This document shows, one piece after another, positions 50,001-58,387 of a stretch of 64,000 nt of DNA; the stretch's first letter is position 1, and each line of letters begins with the position of its first letter. Position numbers and translations under genes: made by a program. Origin of the DNA: Siphonodentalium dalli (Eukaryota; Mollusca; Scaphopoda; Gadilida; Siphonodentaliidae); the NCBI GenBank assembly GCA_032622095.1, contig CP136061.1, positions 42,477,797-42,541,796 of the forward strand, written 5' to 3'. Below the pieces are notes generated by a model. It saw only the letters and a program-made list of their open reading frames with translations, searched no databases and had not been told where the DNA came from.

Positions 50001-50943
50001 CTACAAAATACTTGATGTGTACCAAATTTGGCATTGGACAGATTGGACAGATGAAATATACAAATCCTATATCGATAAACATCTAAAGATCAAACAGGAA
50101 TGTAGTGGTTATCCATTTGGTGTTGAGACAGAAGAACAGAAACAAAAGTTTGTACAGGATTATTATGCAGCTGAGGGTATAAAATTGGAGAACATCGAGA
50201 AGAATCCAGGAAAACGTCAAATATCTAAAATTATGATTAATTGTATATGGGGTAAGAATGCACAAAGAAATCTTATGTCAAAAACAGAGTATGTGGATAA
50301 ACCATCACGTTATTTTGAATTGCTTACTAGTAACAATATAATTGTTCAAAATGTTACACTTCTTGATGGTGACAAATTCATTCTGGTAAATTATGTTGAC
50401 ATCTTAGATAATATTGAACCTCATCATTCAGCAAATGTTGTTGTTGCTTCTTTTGTTACAGCGTATGCAAGATTACAATTGTATAAAGTTTTAGAAAAAC
50501 TTGGAGATAGAGTGCTGTATTTTGATACAGACAGCTGTATGTATGTCAGTGATCCATCAAAGAAGAACATCAAAACTATCGAAGGAAGATTGGGGAAATG
50601 GAGCGACGAACATCCAGATGCAAAGATTGTCAAATTTGTTGGACTTGGGCCAAAGAACTACGGATATGAATACATCAAAGATGGGAGAAGATACACCAAA
50701 TGTAAGGTAAAAGGTATCACTCTTGATTACAGCACAAGTCAAAAAGTTAATTTTGAAACAATGGTACAATGTGTTAATGATCGTGAAAATTTCAAAACTG
50801 TTGTTGAGTATCCTTCCAGAATTAAAAGACAAAAGAACCATCAATTGATTAGTGAGTGTCAAACCAAAACTTTCAGATCGGTGTACACAAAACGAAAACT
50901 CGTCAATGGTATTTATACATACCCATACGGATGGAGATGTTGA
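46915..50943 (+). CDS. POLB: Protein-primed family B DNA polymerase
   Basis: 1,342 residues. I start at the first ATG (46915). The open frame extends eight codons upstream to a TTG, but the palindromic symmetry supports this ATG. N-terminal residues 1-75 are acidic/basic with three 11-residue ESEESYMETD-type repeats. Cys/His clusters lie near residues 380-490. Exonuclease motifs are FDFE (D503), NAQGYD (N575) and YCKSD (Y701, D705). A Vsr-endonuclease-like insert (FEMNGCLFHGCPKC from about 813, WEHQ) follows. Polymerase motifs are DVCSLYP (926), KIMINCIWG (1105) and YFDTDS (D1204). These match the protein-primed polymerases of Polintons, which replicate the linear element from terminal-protein-primed ends. 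All catalytic acidic residues are present. Confidence 0.97.
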   Translation: MFKRIKRPVSDDASSEEDIVRKRPRPAVIEESDMETDKVESEESYMETDEAESEESYMETDRAESSSDGQIGRGRRQNREIGGKRKRSLARERVVFNPTKYFKMELNSEKFSRKFKSASRQFGVKFEKFTDPIENIPEIFEKLTEELKQKCSANEKTRIRVTINHPGLDMSIFIPFTKASELNGGTLMDNIQNVVQSNAAFTIHDGALNFEIFVTDIPEGGTRHSLHYGPFADKNKLTKVKRSIVRIENADDVMCMARSIVVGMCKADSDGSACWSKIWKRIRQSIYTAQTDAAKNLLNRAGIPHDTVCSINEFHKIQEILYPEYVVKIHNEFAGAGFLFEPAEMCSDSKCVHIYYNNNHFDTITSIKGFLGTSYYCEFCDIGFHMRGDHRCRFVCACWSLTQCNFTNWVKCRTCQRSFRSKSCFDNHLKTEGKQKRKICDLVQLCNNCDEEILINKSSRHICAGLKKCKHCKEIVEADHRCYIPKYESPEKKPAKIPYVFFDFECRQDTGVHIPNFCVAHTACGDCMCKPIEEKCETCGPDSREFVFKGDNVLTDFTNWLFHQDHKGCVAIAHNAQGYDAQFLLQTLIQSGIHKPELIMNGNKILSLKCNSVKVIDSLSFLMMPLSKFPQTFQLNEMAKGHFPHWANSPKFQNYIGHYLASDYYKPDMMSVENREKFFEWYNEKIENYVIFNFQEEMEKYCKSDVDILRRGCGKFRKYILETEQIDPFIESITLAQVCNLAWRKNSMPEKTIGIIPDGGYPCAKNYSMKAIRWLQHISLSRMITIKHALNGGEIKIGGHYVDGYEEATRTVFEMNGCLFHGCPKCYNNRQYKNPYTMLTMEELYTRTQQKKDELESLGYRVESIWEHQIDERMKSDVKFKQQMESFYKHRDPILPREALFGGRTNAIKLYEEIDQDSTKEIKFIDVCSLYPFCNKYKFYPVGHPEILSQEQIDQEHIRDYAGLVKCTILPPSKLYIPVLPIHCNKKMVFTLCNTCAINENEACNHSEEDRAITGVWTTPELFKAMDVGYKILDVYQIWHWTDWTDEIYKSYIDKHLKIKQECSGYPFGVETEEQKQKFVQDYYAAEGIKLENIEKNPGKRQISKIMINCIWGKNAQRNLMSKTEYVDKPSRYFELLTSNNIIVQNVTLLDGDKFILVNYVDILDNIEPHHSANVVVASFVTAYARLQLYKVLEKLGDRVLYFDTDSCMYVSDPSKKNIKTIEGRLGKWSDEHPDAKIVKFVGLGPKNYGYEYIKDGRRYTKCKVKGITLDYSTSQKVNFETMVQCVNDRENFKTVVEYPSRIKRQKNHQLISECQTKTFRSVYTKRKLVNGIYTYPYGWRC

Positions 50944-50959
50944 GTCATTTCATGTCAAG

Positions 50960-51577
50960 ATGTTGGCAGGAGTAGTACCTCCAGAAATTGCTGAGAAGAT
51001 TTATGGATATTTGGTGGCACAGTCAACGCTTATTCCAGAGATAAAGAAGGAATTACAAGAAGTCTGGTTTGAAAGAGAAAAGAAAGCAATACTACGATGC
51101 TGTGATGTCGGCGAATGTTTACAGAGATTGGCCTATCTTGAGTCAAGTATATCTTCTCATTTGTCAAGTATATCTTCTCATTTCTCTCAAAAATATATTG
51201 AATCATTTATTAAATTCAAAACATTTTTTCTCATTGAAAAAATATCTGATTTTTGGACATTTGGTGCTGATCAACACCATTTAGATATAGATTTAGGAAC
51301 TTTTGATGAACATGACTATATTCATTATACAAAGTATGATGATCATTTACCTCTTGATGGGGGAACTTTTGAATCAGTTCCTAGGATCTATGGGTATTTG
51401 TTAACAAAAAAAATGTCAACATATGCAAAAATTAAAAACATTTTGGGGGATGATTTTTTTATTTACAGAACAAAGCACAGAAGAATAGAAGACTATGATG
51501 ATTGGATTATTGAAATGTATGGAAATATTTACAGCTTTGGAGATTTCGGTTTAAAAACTAAATTCACACGTCGTTAA
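50960..51577 (+). CDS. Polinton protein of unknown function (205 aa)
   Basis: I take the ATG at 50960 (AAGATGT), 17 bp after the polymerase stop. The frame is open further upstream, with an ATG at 50906 and a GTG at 50852 that overlap the polymerase. The protein has no motif I know. Residues near 65-80 contain a short duplication (SSISSH twice, DNA duplicated in tandem at about 51146-51185). The C-terminal half is rich in aromatic and acidic residues (DYDDWIIEMYGNIYSFGDFG). It lies in the polymerase-ATPase interval, which is variable in Polintons. It is clearly more AT-rich than the 5' part of the polymerase gene. Confidence 0.65.
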   Translation: MLAGVVPPEIAEKIYGYLVAQSTLIPEIKKELQEVWFEREKKAILRCCDVGECLQRLAYLESSISSHLSSISSHFSQKYIESFIKFKTFFLIEKISDFWTFGADQHHLDIDLGTFDEHDYIHYTKYDDHLPLDGGTFESVPRIYGYLLTKKMSTYAKIKNILGDDFFIYRTKHRRIEDYDDWIIEMYGNIYSFGDFGLKTKFTRR

Positions 51578-51610
51578 GTTCACTCTCTGATTAGACATCA
51601 AAGTGACAAC

Positions 51611-52261
51611 ATGGAAGAATCTTTACTTTTCCAACATCCGTGTAATTTCTTTATCAGTGGACCTAGTGGATCAGGTAAAACAGAATTTGTTAAAAAAGTT
51701 ATTGAATTTAAACACGATTTATTCCAAACACCACCAAAGAAAATAGTTTGGTGTTACAAAGAATGGCAAGACACATACAATCGTATAAAAGAAATTGATA
51801 ACGTTGAGTTTATCGATGGTATTCCAGACGATGATGAGGAAATTGTATCAGATAAATCATTTCCTCATCTTGTTGTTTTCGATGACATGATGGGGGAACA
51901 AGATGAAGACAAAATAATGCTTTGGTTTACTAGAAAAGGACACCATCGAAATGCTTCAATAATTTACATTACTCAAAACATGTTCCAAAAATCAAAAAGT
52001 AGCAGAACTATAAGTTTGAATGCACACTACATGGTTTTATTTCAAAGCGTTCGAGATAAAAATCAAATAAAAGTTTTGGCTCATCAAATGCAAACCAATC
52101 ATTTGAAACAAGCATACGAAGATGCAACTTCAATAAATCATGGATATATTTTAGTAGATTTTCATCCTAGAACAGAAAATTATTTGCGAATTAGAACTGA
52201 TATTTTCCATAAATGGTTGACAGCTAATGACCGAGGTCCTGTCATTTATTCAAAAGTATAA
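51611..52261 (+). CDS. ATP: A32/FtsK-type DNA packaging ATPase
   Basis: 216 residues. Walker A is GPSGSGKT (residues 17-24), Walker B is LVVFDD (87-92) and a conserved polar segment is YITQNMF (119-125). Length and layout fit the genome-packaging ATPases of Polintons, virophages and related viruses with double-jelly-roll capsids, which drive DNA into preformed capsids. The start at 51611 follows the polymerase-downstream gene by 33 bp. The end overlaps a longer reading of the next frame, but not its likely start at 52296. Confidence 0.93.
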   Translation: MEESLLFQHPCNFFISGPSGSGKTEFVKKVIEFKHDLFQTPPKKIVWCYKEWQDTYNRIKEIDNVEFIDGIPDDDEEIVSDKSFPHLVVFDDMMGEQDEDKIMLWFTRKGHHRNASIIYITQNMFQKSKSSRTISLNAHYMVLFQSVRDKNQIKVLAHQMQTNHLKQAYEDATSINHGYILVDFHPRTENYLRIRTDIFHKWLTANDRGPVIYSKV

Positions 52262-52295
52262 ATTCAGTTGTTGTTACTTTTTTCATTTTAGAACC

Positions 52296-52883
52296 ATGTC
52301 GTCCACCGAGATGTTTAGTCATGATGAACTGTCACAAATTATAAATTTCTTCACTTTTGCAGCTGAATTATTTCTTGAACATGATTGGAAATTACCATCA
52401 CAGACAAAAAAGTTTTTTCAGAGAAATAAAAATGTTCTTAAAAAAATCTCTGATCCATCAACTGATATGGAAACAAAACGCAAATTAATTTTACAACGAG
52501 GTGGTAGTGGGTTCCTTGGGGGAGTTTTAATTAGAAGTCTTTTGAAAAATTCATTTGAACAAACTGGTAGACAATCTAAAAGTAAATCAAAGGTTTCTCC
52601 AAAACGTTCAAAGATTACACTGATGCAAACACAACAAAGGGGTAATCAAAAAGAATCTAAACGTAAAACAAAGCTTTCTCTAAATCATTCAAAGTTTACA
52701 CCGATGCAAACTCAACAAAATCAACATTCTAAATTTACACCTATACCTTCTCAGCAGAACCCTCAACATCAACCGTTACAAAAAAAACCAGTTATTGATC
52801 TTGAATTTTCTAAATTTATGCCGTTGTCTGATCCATCGAAATCGGCATTCGAAGCTTTAGAATGGTTCAATCAGAAAAGATAA
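52296..52883 (+). CDS. Polinton protein with GGSGFLGG motif, unknown
   Basis: 195 residues from the ATG at 52296 (AACCATGTC). The frame is open back to 52227 inside the ATPase gene. Residues 1-65 look helical. KRKLILQRGGSGFLGGVL (about residues 62-79) resembles KKKILNQKGGFLPLL near the C-terminus of the next gene, so the two may be distant paralogues joined in order. The C-terminal half is low-complexity Ser/Lys/Gln with repeated HSKFTPMQTQQ-type segments, likely disordered. A virion or DNA-condensing role is possible but not shown. Confidence 0.68.
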   Translation: MSSTEMFSHDELSQIINFFTFAAELFLEHDWKLPSQTKKFFQRNKNVLKKISDPSTDMETKRKLILQRGGSGFLGGVLIRSLLKNSFEQTGRQSKSKSKVSPKRSKITLMQTQQRGNQKESKRKTKLSLNHSKFTPMQTQQNQHSKFTPIPSQQNPQHQPLQKKPVIDLEFSKFMPLSDPSKSAFEALEWFNQKR

Positions 52884-52939
52884 AAGATGAAACATATAAT
52901 TTTTCTGCTCATTTTGAGACAACTACTTAGACTGTGAAG

Positions 52940-53302
52940 ATGCCTTCAAAAACTAAGAGCCGGAAAGTACCGCTGATAAAAAAATATGGGGAGTTGATTG
53001 TTGCAATGAGTAAAGTTCCATCTGCATATAAAAAGAAAATGATCAACTATGCTCCGAAACAAGTGATGGATTGCATTTCAGAATGTTGTCAAAATCTTTT
53101 AAAAGGTAATGTAAAACTGAATGAAGCTCAGAACCGCAAGTTACATTCGAAGCGTAAACATATCAGATATCTTGCAGACAAGAACAAACCTTTGCAACAA
53201 AAGAAGAAAATTTTGAATCAAAAAGGTGGCTTTTTACCATTATTATTTCTTGCTCCATTGATTGGCAAAACATTAGGTGCAGTTGTTAAAAATATTTTGT
53301 AA
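52940..53302 (+). CDS. Small basic Polinton protein with hydrophobic C-terminus
   Basis: 120 residues from the ATG at 52940 (GAAGATGCC). The body is Lys/Arg-rich with ISECCQNLLKGNVKL and QKKKILNQKGGFLPLLFLAP. The last 20 residues are hydrophobic. I recall proteins of this pattern (CxCxxNLLxGNV...QKGGFL) from many invertebrate Polintons, with no assigned function. A core or minor virion protein is plausible by analogy with adenoviral basic peptides, but this is inference. Confidence 0.75.
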   Translation: MPSKTKSRKVPLIKKYGELIVAMSKVPSAYKKKMINYAPKQVMDCISECCQNLLKGNVKLNEAQNRKLHSKRKHIRYLADKNKPLQQKKKILNQKGGFLPLLFLAPLIGKTLGAVVKNIL

Positions 53303-53322
53303 AAAATAAATCTCAAATAAAT

Positions 53323-54042
53323 ATGAAGAAAATGGTTATTGTACCATTCAGAATGTTGGAAGATTTCAAACAATGGAAAATGTCAGAAATGAATAAACCT
53401 CAATTACCTCCTGATCCTGCAATTTCAAATGTTTCAGATTCTTACAAAGAATTGAAATCAGTTTATGATAAAAATATTTCTGAATCAGAAAAGGCACAGT
53501 TATTTGGAGAAAATTTGTACAAATTGAAAACTTCACAAAAATCTTTAAATTCAAAATTCAGTTTACCTGAACAAAAGTTATCTGAAAACTTTGGGAACAT
53601 GAGTGAACATATATTGGAAAGTGTTCCATCTAAACTTCGTGGTAAAGCACAACAAATTTTAACATTGTTGTCAACTAATCCTAAACTTAGATGGGATGAT
53701 CGTGGACAATTAATTTATGGAACAGAAACAGTTACTGGATCAAATATAATTGATTTGATAAACGATGTTGTTCGTCACCGAAAAGGTTTTGACCCAGTTG
53801 GTTATGAAACATTCCTACGTGGATTGGGGGAACTTAATGTACCACAAGATTATGTAGGTAACAGGAATCGATGGTTGTGGATACAAAGACATTTAAAAGG
53901 TCACACTGGTGATGAGTTTCATACACCTCATGCAACTCCTAGCAGTGGCAAGTCAAGAAAACGTTCAGTTGATATTTTCACACCTCAAAGTTTTCCTAAA
54001 ACCAGAAAATCTATTTTGAAAGAATGGTCCCCACTTACATAA
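53323..54042 (+). CDS. Conserved Polinton protein of unknown function (239 aa)
   Basis: The ATG at 53323 lies 20 bp after the previous stop. The N-terminal part is helical and charged. The central block LRWDDRGQLIYGTETVTGSN followed by IIDLIND and RHRKGFDP..GYETFLRGL resembles a domain I have seen repeatedly in invertebrate Polintons. The end is basic and Ser/Thr-rich. The stop overlaps the integrase start by 19 bp. The function is not known to me. Confidence 0.75.
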   Translation: MKKMVIVPFRMLEDFKQWKMSEMNKPQLPPDPAISNVSDSYKELKSVYDKNISESEKAQLFGENLYKLKTSQKSLNSKFSLPEQKLSENFGNMSEHILESVPSKLRGKAQQILTLLSTNPKLRWDDRGQLIYGTETVTGSNIIDLINDVVRHRKGFDPVGYETFLRGLGELNVPQDYVGNRNRWLWIQRHLKGHTGDEFHTPHATPSSGKSRKRSVDIFTPQSFPKTRKSILKEWSPLT

Positions 54043-55118
54043 AATTTGACAAACTTCTAACTGAAATTTACTACAATCCAAAAGAAGTTGGTGGTTTCAG
54101 TGGAGCAAATCAACTTTTTAAAAATGCAAAAGAAACAAATAACAAAATTAAACTTTCAGATGTTAAAAAATGGTTACAATGGCAAAAAACATATACTTTG
54201 CACAAACCAATTGTTCGGAAATTTCGCAGACGTAAAACTATTGTTGCAGGAATTGATATTCAGTGGCAAGCTGATCTGGCAGATTTGCAAACTTTGCAAA
54301 AGCACAATGACAAATACAGATATTTACTTTGTGTTATTGATGTGTTCTCAAAATTTGCATGGGTTGAAAAAATTAAAGACAAAACTGGTAAAACTTTAGT
54401 TAAAACATTTCAGAAAATTCTCAAATCATCAAAACGAAAACCAGCTTCATTTCAATCTGACAAAGGTTCCGAATTCAAAAATAAATTATTTTTACAATTT
54501 TTGAAATCTAAGAAAATTCATTTTTTCACAACAGAGAATCCAGAGACAAAGGCAAGTATAGTTGAACGTTTTCAACGGACATTGAAAACAAAGATGTGGA
54601 AATATTTTACACATAATCAAACTTTGAAATACGTTGATGTTTTGCACGATTTTGTGAATTCTTACAACAAAAGTTTTCATAGAAGTATTAAGATGGCACC
54701 AGTTTTAGTAACTCGAAAAAATGAAATTGAAGTTTCCAGAAATCTTTATGGAAAGTTAAAAACGAAAAAAGATAAGATGTTGAAAGTTGGAGATTTTGTT
54801 AGAATAAATAAAACAAAGAGAACTTTTGATAAAGGATATCTTCCAAATTGGACAAAAGAAATTTTCAAAATTAGTAGAGTTTGTAAAAGTACACCATTAA
54901 CTTACAAATTAGTAGATTTAGATGGTGAAAACATCGCAGGATCATTTTATGGTAAAGAAATTCAACATATAAAAGATAATAAAGTTTACGAAATTGAATC
55001 AGTTGTTGGTAAACGTTCAAGAAAAGTTGCTGGTAAATCAGTTAGAGAAATTAAAGTTCATTGGGGTGGTTATCCTAAAAAATTTGACAGTTGGATTCCT
55101 GCCACAAATTTGGTATAA
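54024..55118 (+). CDS. INT: Retroviral-type integrase with C-terminal chromodomain
   Basis: 364 residues. The rve catalytic core has D84 (WQADL), D146 (QSDKGSEF) and E181 (ASIVERF), with 34 residues between the last two, the classic D,D-35-E spacing. Upstream, WLQWQKTYTLHKP and FRRRKTIVAG fit Polinton integrases. The C-terminus (YEIESVVGKRS..REIKVHWGGYPKKFDSWIP) is a chromodomain-like module that may guide integration to chromatin. The enzyme joins element ends to target DNA with a 6-bp stagger in known Polintons. It overlaps the preceding gene by 19 bp, with A at -3 and G at +4 around the ATG. Confidence 0.96.
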   Translation: MVPTYIKFDKLLTEIYYNPKEVGGFSGANQLFKNAKETNNKIKLSDVKKWLQWQKTYTLHKPIVRKFRRRKTIVAGIDIQWQADLADLQTLQKHNDKYRYLLCVIDVFSKFAWVEKIKDKTGKTLVKTFQKILKSSKRKPASFQSDKGSEFKNKLFLQFLKSKKIHFFTTENPETKASIVERFQRTLKTKMWKYFTHNQTLKYVDVLHDFVNSYNKSFHRSIKMAPVLVTRKNEIEVSRNLYGKLKTKKDKMLKVGDFVRINKTKRTFDKGYLPNWTKEIFKISRVCKSTPLTYKLVDLDGENIAGSFYGKEIQHIKDNKVYEIESVVGKRSRKVAGKSVREIKVHWGGYPKKFDSWIPATNLV

Positions 55119-55128
55119 AACTTTTAAC

Positions 55129-55392
55129 ATGTCTCAAAATGGTTCAGTTGGTCTCGATGTTCCATCACAATTTCAAATCTGTGGAGAAAAAATTGCAAAA
55201 AATCAAGTAACATATTTTACACAAATTATTATAATTGTTGGTATAATCGCTACAGCAATTGTTCATTTAAGTTTACAAAGTGAAAATAACGAACTGTGGT
55301 TAATTTTACTCAGTAGTTCTTTGGGGTACATTTTACCAACACCGCGTTTGAAATATTTGAAAAATCAGTCGGCAGAAATTTTGAAAGTATGA
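55129..55392 (+). CDS. Small membrane protein (87 aa, two hydrophobic segments)
   Basis: I start at the ATG at 55129, 10 bp after the integrase stop. The frame is open further upstream within the integrase gene. It has two hydrophobic stretches: IIIIVGIIATAIVHLSL (about residues 32-48) and LWLILLSSSLGYILP (about 56-70). Similar two-helix proteins with a YFTQ..NxELWxxLLSSxLGYxLP pattern occur next to capsid genes in other Polintons as I recall. Possibly a virion membrane or exit protein. The stop overlaps the start of the next gene (ATGA). Confidence 0.75.
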   Translation: MSQNGSVGLDVPSQFQICGEKIAKNQVTYFTQIIIIVGIIATAIVHLSLQSENNELWLILLSSSLGYILPTPRLKYLKNQSAEILKV

Positions 55393-56240
55393 ATCCTTTC
55401 TACATTACAATTCCGAGCGACAGTTCGATGGTAATGTATCCAAACAATACTCAATGTTGTTTTACTGTACAATTACCAAAACCAGTTCAAATTGATAAAG
55501 AAAAATGGGAAGTTGCATTAGCCGAACTGATAACACCTTCAGAAACATACAATGTTACAGGGGATTCGTGTAAATTCAATTTGATTACAACTGATGCAAT
55601 ATTACTGTCTGTTCTTCAAAATCGTTTTGAAGAAAAGATATTTAAGAGACCTGATGGCGTTCATGCACTTGAAATACAGATACAAAATGGTTCGTATACC
55701 TCTGCGACAGATTTAGTTGATACAATGCAAGATGTAATTGATGAAACACTTGGAGAAGCAATGCAAAACGAATACGGATTTCACATCGGGTACTCAAAAG
55801 GTACAAAACGTGTGAAAATTATTCGCAAGAGTTTAAGTAACACAAAACTAGGAATTGAATTACCACAATGTCTTTTGCACAAGTTGGGTTACAAAACTGA
55901 AAACGCTTCTGAAGATTTTTATTCAAATAATAGATTTCCGTTTGGTGTAGATTTGAATGTTGGTCATAATCTAATGTTTGTTTATTCTGATATTGCCGAT
56001 TACACATTTGTTGGAAATGTTGAAGTACAAATTTTACGAGTTGTTTCTTTCAGAAGTAAAAGAGATATCGACGGATTACATGTAAAACATGAATTTTTAA
56101 ATTTACATTATGTTCCAGTTTCAAAGTCATACTTTGACAAAATTAGTGTAAATATAAGTGGCGACACAGGAGAATCAATTCAGTTTATCGGTGGTAAGTC
56201 TTTGGTGAAGCTACATTTCAGAAAACGAGAGGAGTTCTAA
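55389..56240 (+). CDS. Minor capsid protein (penton-like single jelly roll)
   Basis: 283 residues beginning MNPFYITIPSDSSMVMYPNN, the typical opening of Polinton minor capsid proteins. WEVALAELITPS (about residues 39-50) and the C-terminal SFRSKRDIDG..HVKHEF and HYVPV segments fit the same family. It would form the pentameric vertex capsomer. The start overlaps the preceding stop by 4 bp. It lies upstream of the major capsid gene with one small gene between, the usual order. Confidence 0.9.
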   Translation: MNPFYITIPSDSSMVMYPNNTQCCFTVQLPKPVQIDKEKWEVALAELITPSETYNVTGDSCKFNLITTDAILLSVLQNRFEEKIFKRPDGVHALEIQIQNGSYTSATDLVDTMQDVIDETLGEAMQNEYGFHIGYSKGTKRVKIIRKSLSNTKLGIELPQCLLHKLGYKTENASEDFYSNNRFPFGVDLNVGHNLMFVYSDIADYTFVGNVEVQILRVVSFRSKRDIDGLHVKHEFLNLHYVPVSKSYFDKISVNISGDTGESIQFIGGKSLVKLHFRKREEF

Positions 56241-56245
56241 AAACA

Positions 56246-56620
56246 ATGTTCCCCGTGTATAGAGGCGTACCACGGCAATATGGTAATGGTATTGGTTCAA
56301 TTTTCAAATCAGTTATGAGATCTGCTATACCATTTCTAAAACCGCTTGGTCGGACAGCTTTACAACTTGCGAAAAAACACACTTTTGGTGTTGCAGATGA
56401 AATTATTAATCAAGGTAAAAGTCCGAAAGAAGCGTTGATGTCTGAAGGTAAAAAAGCTTTAAAATCTTTTGGCACACAAGCTAAAAATCAAATTTTGAAC
56501 TCGAGAAAAAAACCTAGAAAAAGAGTAGCGACTTCAAAAATGAATCATTCAGCTGTCAAACGCCGAAAAAGTCAGTCGAAAAATCATCCTAGCAGTCGAG
56601 CTCTTGATATTTTTGATTAA
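56246..56620 (+). CDS. Basic virion-type protein (GxGIGS..FKS family)
   Basis: 124 residues. The N-terminus has YGNGIGSIFKSVMRSAIPF, an amphipathic-looking segment. The C-terminal half is Lys/Arg-rich (SRKKPRKRVATSKMNH). Short proteins of this pattern between minor and major capsid genes are common in Polintons and recall adenoviral core or membrane-lytic peptides in size, charge and position. The analogy is inference. It is 5 bp from the gene before and 2 bp from the gene after. Confidence 0.78.
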   Translation: MFPVYRGVPRQYGNGIGSIFKSVMRSAIPFLKPLGRTALQLAKKHTFGVADEIINQGKSPKEALMSEGKKALKSFGTQAKNQILNSRKKPRKRVATSKMNHSAVKRRKSQSKNHPSSRALDIFD

Positions 56621-56622
56621 TC

Positions 56623-57927
56623 ATGGCACAAATGGTAAATGGATCATGCGAATGCAATAAATCGGAACTTGATATAACACATGTTCCACCAACGGTGGCT
56701 ACAATGTCAGAATCGCAGTGGATCGAAAATCATCCTATTGCACCGCTGAATAATTCTGCTCCGATAGAGTTTGTCATACCATCTCAAACCGAAAAGTGGA
56801 CAGATATTAATCAATCTTATCTTTATGTGAAATTCAAAATTACAAAAAAAGATGGAACTAATTTGGTAGCTGCTACGGAATTAGCACCTGTTAACAATTT
56901 CTTTCATAGCATGTTCAGCAGTATCGATGTTTACTTGAACAACAAATTGATAACTTCGAATTCTGACACTTACCCATACCGAGCATATTTCGAAAATCTG
57001 TTGGGATACTCTCCAGAATATAAAGATAATCAATTAGCAAATTTAGAAATGTGGTATGGCGATACAGCAGAACAATTTGAAGAGAATACCAAAGGTGGTG
57101 CCAATGCTGGATTAACTTCTAGAGAAAGTTTGATCGGTGGTAGTAAAATTGTTGAACTATGTGGACGCTTACACACTGATCTGTTTCTTCAAGAAAAATA
57201 TTTACCAAATGGAATTGAAATTCGTATCAGATTAAACAGATCACCATCAAAATTTTGCCTCATTGGCGGCGAGGATGGACAAATTGTTTTCGAATCAGCA
57301 GTGTTCCATGTCAGAACAGTTAGTCTCTTTCCAGCGGTCTCAAATAAATTAAATCAAGAAATTGTCCAGTCAAAAATGAAAATACCTATCAGACGAGTAG
57401 AAATAAAAACTTTCACAATTAGTACTGGACTTAGATCAAAAATTGAAGACCACTTATTTCAAGGACAATTACCAAAGAGAATTTTTATTGCGTTGGTCGA
57501 AAATAAAGATATGAATGGAGATTTGGGTACCAATCCATTCCACTTCAAACATTTCAGTTTGAATAAATTGGAAGTTAGTCAAGACGGTCATACAATACAT
57601 AACCGTCCATTTGAACCAAACTTCGCAACAAAACAATGTCTCAGATCATATTTATCTTTGTATCAATCTTTAGGAATGGTTGGTGTTAACAAATCAATTG
57701 GCATTAATTTAAACGAATATATGAATGGTTATTGTTTGTGGGGTTTCGACTTGACACCGGACCAAGGAAGCGACGAGGGACATCTACATCCTATAAAGAC
57801 AGGGAACCTGCGTTTGGAGCTTCAGTTCTTGACAGCTCTCACTACAGCCGTCAACGTTTTGGTGTATGCTGAATTCGACAGTGAAATAGAGATCACAGCT
57901 TTGAGAGAAGTGCTTACTGACTATTAG
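56623..57927 (+). CDS. MCP: Major capsid protein (double jelly roll)
   Basis: 434 residues. PIEFVIPSQTEKWTDIN (about residues 48-64), SYLYVKFKITKKDG, NNFFHSMFSSIDVYLNNKLI and YPYRAYFENLLGYS are the conserved first-barrel blocks of Polinton major capsid proteins. The C-terminal GNLRLELQF..NVLVYAEFDSEIEI fits the second barrel. It forms the trimeric hexon-like capsomers of the presumed icosahedral particle. The frame is intact. It is two bases from the preceding gene and one base from the next. Confidence 0.95.
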   Translation: MAQMVNGSCECNKSELDITHVPPTVATMSESQWIENHPIAPLNNSAPIEFVIPSQTEKWTDINQSYLYVKFKITKKDGTNLVAATELAPVNNFFHSMFSSIDVYLNNKLITSNSDTYPYRAYFENLLGYSPEYKDNQLANLEMWYGDTAEQFEENTKGGANAGLTSRESLIGGSKIVELCGRLHTDLFLQEKYLPNGIEIRIRLNRSPSKFCLIGGEDGQIVFESAVFHVRTVSLFPAVSNKLNQEIVQSKMKIPIRRVEIKTFTISTGLRSKIEDHLFQGQLPKRIFIALVENKDMNGDLGTNPFHFKHFSLNKLEVSQDGHTIHNRPFEPNFATKQCLRSYLSLYQSLGMVGVNKSIGINLNEYMNGYCLWGFDLTPDQGSDEGHLHPIKTGNLRLELQFLTALTTAVNVLVYAEFDSEIEITALREVLTDY

Positions 57928-57928
57928 G

Positions 57929-58387
57929 ATGGAGCTCACAACACAGCTATGGAACTACTATGAAGAATACCGACGTTCACAACACGTTGCTCCGAGATTA
58001 AAACTGATCTTGGACACACTCAACAACGCTACGATTGAAGAACTACAAGAAATTATTCGCAAGGAAGTGTCAGCAAACTGTGAAGGATGTAAAATAGAAC
58101 ATCCTAGTCAACGTGAACATGTTCTGTGTTTGTTCTCTACAACTGATGATTGGACAAACCAGTTTATCGACTTAGCACTGATTAAACTTGACATATACAA
58201 TGTTATGGAAAGATGGTTCCCGAAGCTGATGGAGTTAAACCCACACTGCAAGGAGAAGTTCGAAGCATACCTTATGTGGGATCATCTGAGAAACAGTTTG
58301 GAGCTCAACCGCAAAAAAATCGATGCAGAGTGGACTCTGATGTGGTCACAGCGAGTCAAAGAGAATTACAACGATGCAGACAGCTGA
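57929..58387 (+). CDS. Polinton protein with Cys/His motif, unknown (152 aa)
   Basis: The ATG lies directly after the capsid stop. The centre has CEGCKIEHPSQREHVLCL (residues about 51-68), a C-x2-C..H..H-x3-C arrangement that could bind zinc. I recall similar GC..HPSQ..H.C motifs in other invertebrate Polintons. The rest is mostly helical, with several Trp residues near the C-terminus. It overlaps the protease start by 14 bp. Function unknown. Confidence 0.75.
   Translation: MELTTQLWNYYEEYRRSQHVAPRLKLILDTLNNATIEELQEIIRKEVSANCEGCKIEHPSQREHVLCLFSTTDDWTNQFIDLALIKLDIYNVMERWFPKLMELNPHCKEKFEAYLMWDHLRNSLELNRKKIDAEWTLMWSQRVKENYNDADS

Noticed and set aside
50227-50253. Trp instead of Tyr in polymerase motif B (NCIWG) as a possible defect
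   Set aside because: As far as I know Trp is usual at this position in Polinton-type protein-primed polymerases, so it is not a sign of inactivation.
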